Shown piece after piece: positions 8,922 through 17,000 of a DNA stretch of 23,764 nt. Each line of letters starts with the position of its first letter. Position 1 is the stretch's first letter. The translations under genes and the position numbers were made by a program. The stretch is from UBA10183 sp041653835 (GTDB lineage Bacteria > Omnitrophota > Gorgyraeia > Gorgyraeales > Gorgyraeaceae): the NCBI GenBank assembly GCA_041653835.1, contig JBAZEP010000023.1:1-23764 (forward strand), in the 5' to 3' direction. Below the pieces are notes generated by a model that did no database searches, was not told the DNA's origin, and saw only the letters and a list, made by a program, of their open reading frames with translations.

Positions 8922-9887
8922 ATGTATAGTTTTGAAGCGGTTTTAGAGGATAGCGGCAAACGGGTGGATAATGTAAGCCTGAAGCATCTGGCAGGGGTAA
9001 GGCCGGAGCTTGAAGTATCCAGGACGCTTGTCCAGGATATGATAGACAAGGGCGAGATCCTGCTTAACAATAAAAAAGTAAAAGTAAGCCATAAGGTAAA
9101 TACAGGCGATAAAATAGAAATAGATATGGAGAAGCTGGAAAAGGAAACTCTCGAGGACTATTGCAAAAAAATCCCAAAGGCCGAGAAAGTGCCGCTGGAT
9201 ATTATTTATGAGGATAAAGACATCCTGGTGGTCAATAAGCCTGCCGGAATGGTGGTGCATCCGGCGTGCGGGAATTATTCAGGGACCCTTGTAAACGCGC
9301 TTTTGAATTACAAGGGTTTTCTTACTGAGTTCAATGAGCCGCGCGATACTAAAGACGAGAGGCATGTCCTTAGGCCGGGCATAGTCCACAGGCTAGATAA
9401 GGACACATCCGGAGTGATGCTTGTCGCGAAAACAGGTACGGCGCTGCGCAAACTTTCGAGCCAGCTGAAAAACAGGACCATCACAAAAAAGTATATCGCT
9501 GTGGCGAAGGGTATCGTGAGCCTGGATGAAGGGATGATAGATCTGCCTGTAAATCACGATAAGAAAAACAGGATGAAGATGGTAATAGACAGGGATGAGG
9601 GCAAAGAAGCAGTAACTCATTACAAAGTAATTTCGAGAAACAAAGAAAAGAACTTTACGGTCCTGGAAGTATCTCCGAAAACAGGCCGTACTCATCAGAT
9701 CCGCGTGCATTTTTCACATATAGGCCATCCTATACTCGGGGATGTGCTTTACAATGGCCCGCATATTAACGGATTATCAAGGCAGGCCCTCCATGCTAAA
9801 TCAATAAGCTTTATGCACCCTTCAAAAAATAAAGAGGTGGAGTTTTCAGCGGAAATTCCGGAAGACATTAAACAATTTATTACATGA
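8922..9887 (+). CDS. rluD: RluD-family 23S rRNA pseudouridine synthase
   Basis: A 321-residue cytoplasmic enzyme converting specific uridines of large-subunit rRNA to pseudouridine. Residues ~8-75 form an S4 RNA-binding domain (SRTLVQDMIDKGEILLNNKK). The catalytic domain carries motif I (VNKPAGMVVHP, 104-114) and the diagnostic HRLDKDTSG at 156-164, with Asp159 as the catalytic aspartate. KTGRTHQIRVHFSHIGHPILGD follows (253-274, quoted here in two parts: KTGRTHQIRVHF and SHIGHPILGD). The length is typical for RluA/RluC/RluD-type enzymes with an S4 domain, and that domain order favours RluD or RluC over RluA; the exact uridine positions cannot be read from sequence. I chose ATG 8922 because a G-rich AGGGGTGGGGA lies just upstream. 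A GTG in the same frame at 8877 lies inside palindrome copy 2 and would add a non-conserved tail. Confidence 0.93.
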   Translation: MYSFEAVLEDSGKRVDNVSLKHLAGVRPELEVSRTLVQDMIDKGEILLNNKKVKVSHKVNTGDKIEIDMEKLEKETLEDYCKKIPKAEKVPLDIIYEDKDILVVNKPAGMVVHPACGNYSGTLVNALLNYKGFLTEFNEPRDTKDERHVLRPGIVHRLDKDTSGVMLVAKTGTALRKLSSQLKNRTITKKYIAVAKGIVSLDEGMIDLPVNHDKKNRMKMVIDRDEGKEAVTHYKVISRNKEKNFTVLEVSPKTGRTHQIRVHFSHIGHPILGDVLYNGPHINGLSRQALHAKSISFMHPSKNKEVEFSAEIPEDIKQFIT

Positions 9888-9908
9888 AACTAGGATAAAG
9901 CTAGAAAA

Positions 9909-9936
9909 GTGACACTGTCACAAATCTTGCCTTAAG
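9909..9936. repeat. Degenerate GTGACACTGTCAC repeat, copy 3
   Basis: The 13-bp core GTGACACTGTCAC (9909-9921) is a perfect palindrome lying 22 bp after the pseudouridine synthase stop. The left arm does not pair, but the right flank AAATCTTGCCTTAAG (9922-9936) matches copy 1 (AAATCTTCCTTTAAG) at 13 of 15 bases. It therefore looks like a relict of the same element type as copy 1 that has lost its left arm. Confidence 0.75.
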
Positions 9937-10017
9937 GAAAATAGATATTACTTAGACTTACTTTTAATATAAAGGCATAGAATAGAGTGGTCAGGCTAAT
10001 TGTGTGTATAATTTTTG
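9937..10017. other. AT-rich intergenic stretch with no recognisable gene
   Basis: Part of the 517-bp non-coding interval between the pseudouridine synthase and the next gene. It is AT-rich and I see no gene, hairpin or repeat in it beyond the flanking repeat copy 3 and the promoter elements that follow. Confidence 0.5.
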
Positions 10018-10047
10018 TTGACACAAGATATTGAATTATATTATACT
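10018..10047 (+). promoter_or_regulatory. Candidate sigma-70 promoter upstream of the riboswitch
   Basis: A perfect TTGACA (10018-10023) is followed after 18 bp by TATACT (10042-10047), matching 11 of 12 consensus bases in an AT-rich context. Transcription would start near 10054 and read into the cyclic-di-GMP riboswitch. A second perfect TTGACA at 10081 lacks a convincing -10 element. Confidence 0.5.
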
Positions 10048-10133
10048 TATAGTAGTTCAGTAAAAATTATCCACAATATGTTGACAGGCGCTTTTTAGAG
10101 ATAGATTAAAAAGCAATTAAAGGAGTACACATC

Positions 10134-10162
10134 TTGAATGTATGTCATATATATGATATACT
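10134..10162 (+). promoter_or_regulatory. Second candidate promoter, with an embedded imperfect palindrome
   Basis: TTGAAT (10134-10139) and TATACT (10157-10162) are spaced by exactly 17 bp, placing a start near 10169, about 30-40 nt before the riboswitch core. The spacer and -10 overlap an imperfect palindrome at 10140-10161, GTATGTCATAT followed by ATATGATATAC, with one mismatched pair. That position would suit a repressor or activator site. Which of the promoter candidates is used cannot be told from sequence. Confidence 0.4.
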
Positions 10163-10194
10163 TTTAAGTAGAGGGAAAAGTAGAAACAAAAAAA

Positions 10195-10292
10195 ATTCCG
10201 TTGATAAAGGTAAACCATTCGAAAGAATGGGGCACAAAGCTTTAGAGCCTAACAGTCCGGAGGGACTTATGGTTGTCAGCTGCCAAAAGGAT
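10195..10292 (+). ncRNA. Class I cyclic-di-GMP riboswitch (GEMM-I)
   Basis: The core matches the GEMM-I aptamer. GGTAAACC (10209-10216) is followed by a 6-bp stem CCATTC/GAATGG capped by a GAAA tetraloop (10221-10224), then GGGGCACAAAGC (10229-10240) with the conserved AAAGC. Next is a tetraloop-receptor-like pair, CCTAAC (10248-10253) and TATGG (10268-10272), closing a hairpin AGTCC-GGAG-GGACT. The 3' strand ends in GCTGCC (10279-10284). CCUAAG/UAUGG is the known 11-nt GAAA receptor; here one base differs. The base aligning with Vc2 G20 is G rather than the A of cGAMP-sensing variants, so cyclic-di-GMP is the expected ligand. The outer P1 stem and outer P3 pairing are weak. An intrinsic terminator follows and the next gene is a membrane-linked regulator. 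Confidence 0.87.
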
Positions 10293-10312
10293 GAAATGTT
10301 AGGTTCTAAGGC

Positions 10313-10346
10313 AGCTCATTTTTCGATGGAAAAATGAGCTTTTTTT
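10313..10346 (+). terminator. Rho-independent terminator of the riboswitch expression platform
   Basis: Perfect 11-bp stem AGCTCATTTTT (10313-10323) and AAAAATGAGCT (10330-10340) with loop CGATGG, followed by a T-run through 10346. It lies about 30 nt after the aptamer and 58 nt before the next start codon, the layout of a transcription-attenuating riboswitch. The first four stem bases can instead pair with the aptamer 3' strand (AGCTGCC 10278-10284 with GGCAGCT 10310-10316). Confidence 0.87.
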
Positions 10347-10356
10347 ATTGTTTTGC

Positions 10357-10377
10357 TTGTGCCCTAAAAGGGCACAA
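10357..10377 (+). promoter_or_regulatory. Hairpin in the 5' untranslated region
   Basis: Perfect 8-bp stem TTGTGCCC/GGGCACAA with loop TAAAA, between the riboswitch terminator and the ribosome binding site AAAGGAGGG (10392-10400). It has no following T-run and may stabilise the processed mRNA 5' end; the role is not determinable. Confidence 0.45.
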
Positions 10378-10404
10378 TTGTTCCAGCATAGAAAGGAGGG
10401 AGAA

Positions 10405-11022
10405 ATGATTGAGAAACTCGTAACTTCCAAGATCAGGATAAAGATTCTCAAGCTATTTCTCTCCAATATAGATGATAGATATTATCTAAGAGAGCTAGAA
10501 AGAATATTAGAGGAGTCTCTCAGCCCGCTCAGGAGGCAGCTTGTGAAACTGGCTGAAATGGGGATCCTGACAACAGAAGAAGAGGCGAACCTGAAATATT
10601 ACCGTTTGAATAAAAATTTCGATGGGCTCGAAGATTTGAAAAAGATAGTGCTCGGCATAACGGAATCAGAAACTTTCCCCAAACCCGCATTGGGGGAGGT
10701 TGCGGTACCAAGTTTACCCAATGCGGGTTTGGGGAAGGGCGCAAGATTTGATCTGATGGCGCTGGCGTTTATTTCAGTCTTTGTTTTAGCAACGGCATTA
10801 TTCGTAGCTTATTCGAACACTAAAAATATCAAGCAGGTGGCGGGCATGATATCTGTCAATAAGGCCGCGCAGCCGGTTTCAAAGGCCGCGGCGCAGCATG
10901 CCCCGAAATCAAATATTTCAGACAGCGAAATGATAAGCAGGAATTGGAAGCTTATGCCGGGTAATGTACCCGTGCTTTCAAGCGGAGAAATAAGTAAAGA
11001 AAAAAAATCCGAAGAACTTTAA
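10405..11022 (+). CDS. Membrane-anchored winged-helix (ArsR/MarR-like) regulator
   Basis: A 205-residue protein. Residues 1-72 form a winged helix: 'KIRIKILKLFLSN', 'YYLRELERILEESLSPLRRQ', 'LVKLAEMGILTTEEEANLKY' and YRLNKNFDG, typical of ArsR-like or nucleotidyltransferase-associated regulators. A single membrane segment spans ~116-136 (LMALAFISVFVLATALFVAY), followed by a ~70-residue tail rich in Ala, Ser and Lys. With the N-terminus in the cytoplasm, this is a one-pass tethered DNA-binding protein with an exported tail. ATG 10405 has a near-perfect Shine-Dalgarno (AAAGGAGGG). Residues ~90-111 are encoded by a 62-bp inverted-repeat element inserted in frame in the linker. The gene is preceded by the cyclic-di-GMP riboswitch and followed after 69 bp by the giant adhesin gene, which it probably regulates or is co-regulated with. 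Confidence 0.8.
   Translation: MIEKLVTSKIRIKILKLFLSNIDDRYYLRELERILEESLSPLRRQLVKLAEMGILTTEEEANLKYYRLNKNFDGLEDLKKIVLGITESETFPKPALGEVAVPSLPNAGLGKGARFDLMALAFISVFVLATALFVAYSNTKNIKQVAGMISVNKAAQPVSKAAAQHAPKSNISDSEMISRNWKLMPGNVPVLSSGEISKEKKSEEL
10675..10736. repeat. Perfect 20-bp inverted repeat embedded in a coding region
   Basis: Left arm TTCCCCAAACCCGCATTGGG (10675-10694) and its exact complement (10717-10736) flank a 22-bp spacer containing GGTACC (10704-10709). It is entirely inside the winged-helix gene, keeps the frame, and encodes the low-complexity linker between the DNA-binding domain and the membrane helix. It looks like a small palindromic element that landed in frame. Confidence 0.85.
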
Positions 11023-11027
11023 AGGGT

Positions 11028-11067
11028 GTAACTACAGGGCTTGTTAAAAGCCAAGCCTTGCAGTTAC
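11028..11067 (+). promoter_or_regulatory. Long intergenic hairpin before the giant adhesin gene
   Basis: A 16-bp stem, GTAACTACAGGGCTTG (11028-11043) with CAAGCCTTGCAGTTAC (11052-11067), closed by an 8-nt loop. It has one A.C mismatch and one G.T wobble. No T-run follows, so it is more likely an mRNA processing or stability element, or part of a translational switch, than a terminator. Confidence 0.7.
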
Positions 11068-11083
11068 CTCCTAAAAAGGGAGG
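11067..11083 (+). promoter_or_regulatory. Shine-Dalgarno of the giant adhesin gene, with potential sequestering hairpin
   Basis: The ribosome binding site AAAGGGAGG (11075-11083) sits 8 nt before ATG 11092 and decides that start over a TTG at 11041. Bases CCTCC (11067-11071) can pair exactly with GGAGG (11079-11083) over a 7-nt loop, hiding the site. The same CCTCC can extend the preceding hairpin by pairing with GGG (11024-11026), which would free it, so the two structures could be alternatives. Confidence 0.5.
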
Positions 11084-11091
11084 AAACCAAA

Positions 11092-14000
11092 ATGATTACC
11101 ACGAGAACGAAAAGAGCGGCAACCGGAATAAAAGTATGGCATATCGTAATGCTTATCTTCCTGCTGGCATTTATAGGCGCGGCGCCGCCTTTGGCCGAGG
11201 CGGAGATACCCAGGTTTATAAATTACCAGGGGAAGCTGACGGACGCCAATGACGACCCTGTGACTGGTGATGTCAGCATTACCGTGAGGATATACGACGT
11301 GGAAACAGGCGGGACCGCGCTATGGACAGAGACCCACGTAACCACGGTCACAAAGGGTGTGTTCAGTATATTATTGGGCAATACTGAGGTATTGGACAAT
11401 CTGGATTTCAATGTCCCGTACTGGTATTCCGTGGAAGTGGAATCGGACGGCGAGATGACGCCGAGACAGCGTTTGACGTCTGTGGCTTATGCTATCAACG
11501 CGGATAAGCTGGACGGTTATGACGCGGCTGATTTTCTAGCGTCTGCTCCGGATGGCGCGTTGTCCCTTACAGGAGGCGCGAACCAGAACGTGGAATTGAA
11601 TCCTACCGGGACAGGAGATGTAGTTATCGCGATAGACGCCACATCAGGCGATTTTAAGATCACGGACGGCACCACGAATTTCCTGATAGTGGACAGCGCC
11701 ACTGGCAATGTCTCGATAGCGAAGGACCTGACCGTATCAGGCACTATTTACGGCAAACTGGCCTCTACGGGGGGAGACAGCACTTTTTCGAATATCATAG
11801 TTACCGGAGGTTCCGACCTCAGGGGCAGTGTATCCAATTCCGGCGGCGCGGTTACGATAGCGGACGCGTTGACCCAGACAGGCGCCACTAACCAGGTTAC
11901 ATTTGCCGGGAATATAGACGCGGGCAATGGCTTGGATGTTACAGGCGCCTTGACAGTGGACGGCGCGGCCACACTGAACAACAGCCTGGACATGAACTCT
12001 AATATCAACCTGGATTATTCAGGCGATTCAGCCGCGCTCGGCGTAACGCAGGCTTCCACAGGAGCCGCCGCTCAATTCACAGGCGGCAGGGTCCTGGTGG
12101 GAGATGATACCACAAACGCCTACGCGCTTTCAGCGGGTGAACTTTATGTCCAGGGCGACATGGAAATAGACGGCACGATTTACGGGAATATATCTTCGGA
12201 AGGGACTACGACCTTAGGCGATACGACGCTGGCCACTCTTACGGTTACAGGCACGAGCGACCTGAAAGGGAACATCGCTAATTCCGCGGGCGTCCTGACT
12301 ATCGCGGATAATCTCGCGGTGTCAAACACGGATTCATCCGTGACAGGGACAAAGACAGCGGCGGTCATACAGCCAGCGTACCAGGATGGAGGGATCGCGT
12401 CAGCTACTAAAGCGATAGGCTTGAACATTAACCCCACGATAAATTATACAGCGGCATCCAGGACAGGCTCATACACGGCATTGAAAATAGCCGCGGCAGA
12501 GACAAGCGTACCAACGGGCACGAATTACCTGATAGACGCTTACGCTGGAGCAACCGGTACCGACCAGAAGTTCTATGTGGATAATTCCGGCAACGCGAAG
12601 ATATTCGGCACACTGGATATGAACGGCCAGAGGATCTTAAATGTAACGCCGACCGACGTGAATTCGGAATTTACCGAAGTAGCGACAAAAGGATATGTCG
12701 ATTCTATCATACCCGCAGCGGGCGGAGGCTGGACAGACGCGGGCACAGGGGTGTACCTGATAAGCGCCTCAGATAATATCGGGGTAGGCACCTCGGAAAC
12801 AGCCACTTATAAAATGAACGTGACGGGTTCTACCAATACGACAACCCTGTTTATAGACGGTACCCAGATAACCGCCAGCGCCGCGGAATTGAATAAATTA
12901 GCGGGCGCGGGAGCGGGTGTGACCGCAGGTAACCTGAGCACCCTTACAGCGGGCGCGGTTTCCAACGCGGACACGCTTCATACACATGCGATAGGCACCC
13001 TTACGGGTAATGTGGTTTCCAGCATTGAAGGCGTCTCAAATGACGGGGGGAACATCGATTTAGTCGCAGGTTCAAATATAACGATTGCCGCGGATGATAC
13101 CGCGAACACGATAACATTCGCCTCACAGGCGTCAGGCGATGAAGTCTCTACGACGAATACCACATTCACGCTGGATTCCGATAATCCAGGATCAGGCGTC
13201 GCTAATGGCGCGGGCATTGTGATAAACGGAGGCACAGGCACTGATATAAGCGTAAAGTTCAATTCAGCCACCGATAACCTGGATGTGGCTGGTGTTACAG
13301 GTGGATTAAATATCCCCTCAGGCGCTTATTACAAAATTGATGGGGCGCAGATCGCTTCAACGGATCTTTCCGACTCAGCTAATTTAGCCAAGCTGGAAGA
13401 AGCTTCCGTGATAACAGGCGATTGGGTCAATACGACCCATCCGTGGGCCGACGCTGAAGTGGCCGATACTATTACGGCTTCGAATTACCTGCCTCTTGCG
13501 GGCGGGGCAATGACAGGCGGCATTACGACTTCAGGGGCGAATCTGGACATGTCGCCGGCCGCCGGTTACGGCGTCACGTCATCTGTCACAAGATCAGCCG
13601 GCACAGGAGATGAAACAGCGTATGACCTGGCGGCCACGATCGACAAAGCCACCTCGGGAAATTACACAGGCGTAAAATTAAATGTTACGGAAACATCCGC
13701 GCCAGGCGCGGCAAATAAATTATTGGATTTACAGGTAGAAGAGGCTTCTAAATTCGCTGTGGATAACGCGGGACTTATTACAACGGCTTCGGCTGATTCC
13801 GCATCTATAGTGGATAACTCAGTGACCGCGGATGATCTGAACGTCAATGTTGTTTCTTCTTTAGATGGTGTTTTAAATGACGGCGGGAATATTGATTTAG
13901 TCGAGGGTACAAATATAACCATTACGCCTAACGACGGGGCCAATACAATTACCATCGCGGCTACTGATACTGTTTTGAGCCAGGAAGCGGTTGGTGATTA

Positions 14001-17000
14001 TGTGGGCGGTATGGTATCAGGTAATATCGAAACCCACATAGATGTGACTTACGATGACGCGGTAAATAAATTAAATTTTGACGTAACGAGCGTACCTACT
14101 CATAGCCATATCGCGGGCGATCTGCCTGTGGCAGGCGCGGACACGGCTGGGATCATTCCAACCACAGGCCTTACAAATTCAATGGTGGCCGCGGCTGCCG
14201 GTATCCAAACCTCAAAATTAGCCGCCGGCGCGGACATAAATGACGCGATTACTAAAAAACACACCCAGGGGACAGATACTGCTTTAGGAATAATGGCTCA
14301 GGACATAGAAATGGGAGGGAATCAGATAACCGGATTGGGCGATCCTGCGGTAGGGACTAACGCGGCTACAAAGACATATGTAGATAACGCTATCGCCGGC
14401 CTTCACTGGAAGGATCCCGTGATAGCGATACAGACAACTCCGCCGGTTGATCCTGCCTCAGGCGATAGATATGTAGTCAGTCCTGCAGGAGCAGGCGCGT
14501 GGGCTGATGAAGACAATAATATCGCTGTTTACAATGACGGAACATGGGATTTTACGCCGCCTCTTCAGAGCTACGCGGTATTTAATAAAACTGATAACGC
14601 AGGTTATGTCTATAACGGTACGTCCTGGGTCGCTTTTTCAGGCGCCAGCGCGTATACGTGGGGCACGGGACTTACGAATGCCGGTACCACTGTCAGTGTT
14701 GACACTACTGTAATTGCCAATCTGACAGGCGAGCAGACTTTGACAAATAAAACTATATCAGGAGCGGCTAATACACTGCAGAATATATCGGATACGTCTT
14801 TGAGTACTATAACCACTGCCGGTAAAGTTTCAGGGTCAGCGGTTCAGCTTGCTTCAGCCGGCGGCCTGGAAAATTCCAGCGGCCTTAAAGTTGATTATGA
14901 CAATGCTACCATAGGCATTATAGATGACAAGCTTGCCGTAAAGTCTGAATCTATAGGGAGCGGCCAGATAACGGATTCAGCCGTAACGTCCGCTAAGATC
15001 CTGGATGGAACGATCGCGAGCGCTGATATTTCCAATAGCGCAGGCATACTGGATTCTCAATTAGCGACTTCTCCCGCGACCAGATTCTACGAGAATTTAG
15101 CTGAATACGTGGAATCAGGCCTCACGCCTGCGACTTCAGTCAGCCTTACAAGCGATATCTCCGCGGGAACAGCTTATGTCCGCGGAGCGAGAGTAAATAA
15201 GGCAGGCGCGACGTCCAATACTTATGCCGCCAATAAAGACACGTATGTTGACATAAATTCTTCAGGTGTTTTCCAATATACAGCTGTCAATAACGGAGCA
15301 GTAGAGCCGATCGTAGCTGCTGATTCGATCCGCCTGGCAAAGGTTGTCACGGACGCGGATAATATTACTGAAGTCGACACAAGCGTGAAGAATAGTTTTC
15401 CTGTAACAGCTAATGAAATCGCTCCGGGCGCAGTTACTTCCACGGGAATAGAGGACGGTTCCATAGGCACGGAAAAATTAGCAAACTCAGCGGTAACGTC
15501 TATAAAAATCGCGGACGGAACTATCGTGAACGAAGATATATCCGTGACTGCCGCGATAGACCAGTCAAAAGTGGACCTGGCTATTACAAATGACGAGGTT
15601 GCCGCGGCAGCGGGCATAGAGTGGTCCAAGATCGATAAGACAGGCTCCAGCCCGGTTGATGTCGGGGCCGCGGCTAACAGCCATACGCATAGCACTACTG
15701 ATCTGACAGGGGTTGTTGTCACCGCTCCTCAATCAAGCCAGATAATACAACCTGACGCGGATGTCATTCCTCTGACTGTCAAAGGTAAAGCCAGCGCCAC
15801 TTCAAACGTTCTATCGATATATGATGCCGCCGCGGCGCCGGCAGAGAAAATCTACGTGGATAATAGCGGCCGCATGCATATCGCGGAAGCCACCACGGGC
15901 GCTGCCCAGGCAAGCTCAGCCACATTGTATTTCGGACGCAACGCCACTGACAACTGGGAAACCATGGGATATGACCCTGCCCTGGGAACCAAGGGCAAGT
16001 TCACTTTCTCGGCGCCTTTACAGGTAGAGGCGTCTTCGCCTACGGGCATTACGTTCGTTGAAAAAGACGCGGCCGGGACTATTATAAAATCACAGGGACT
16101 TACTTATGATCCCGACCTGGATGAATTCTCATTCACGGGCGGCACCCTGAAACAGGCTTTCCAAAACCTCATAAAGAACCCGTCTTTTGAGACATCCACG
16201 CCTATGGGCTGGATGGGGCTGATGAATAACTATGGTTACGCTATAAGCCCCAGCGTTTTTAAATTCGGAACAAAATCCGTCATATTAAACGATAGCGACT
16301 CAGCCGGGAACAGGGGTATTAAATCCATGGTTTCAGCGCTTGACCCTGACTGGAAAAGATTGATGGGAAAGACCGTGACGCTGTCTTTTTGGGCAAAGGC
16401 GGATAGCGCTGTCACTACCAGCATAGGTTTTGATTCCTTGGGCACGGAAACAGACATGGATACTGATAACGAGATCGTGCCGGAGCAGGTTAATGATATC
16501 GCTCTTACTTCTACCTGGCAGAATTTTAAATTCAGTTATGACGTGCCCGCCTCCGTCGTGAGGCTGAATGTGATATTATACGGCGCGCAATATTCAACCA
16601 GCGGAAATAACGTCTATACCCAGAATATTTATTTTGACGGCATTACTCTGGTGGAAGGAAATCTCGCTCTGGATTACGGGCCTACGCCCATATTTGACAC
16701 GGGCAATCAGGTCGTATATGGTTCCATGGCAATAGGCGCGAATTATGATCCTAACAGTTCCACGAATTACTACGAATCACCCAGGTTGATATTTGGACAG
16801 CCTGACAGTTATTTCGGCGCGGGTTACGGCGGGTGGACAGGAGGATCAGGCGAAATAAGGTTCATGAAATGGGGGGCTAACAACGCGGGCACATTCATGT
16901 TTAACCGCGGCGTATGGTTAAGAGATGATTATACTTCAACGTATGGCGCTACACTGAGGATAGGAGACATCTCTGAGCCCGCGTACGCGAATGCCAAAGG

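Noticed and set aside
10195..10292. cGAMP-sensing (GEMM-Ib) reading of the riboswitch
   Set aside because: The bases aligning to the Vc2 G20 region are G (10209-10210); cGAMP-selective variants carry A at that site. Alignment by eye, so not absolute.
10134..10337. A 67-codon reading frame from TTG 10134 with AAAGGAG 8 nt upstream
   Set aside because: It runs straight through the cyclic-di-GMP aptamer and ends in the terminator loop; structural RNA conservation explains the sequence, and the product resembles no protein.
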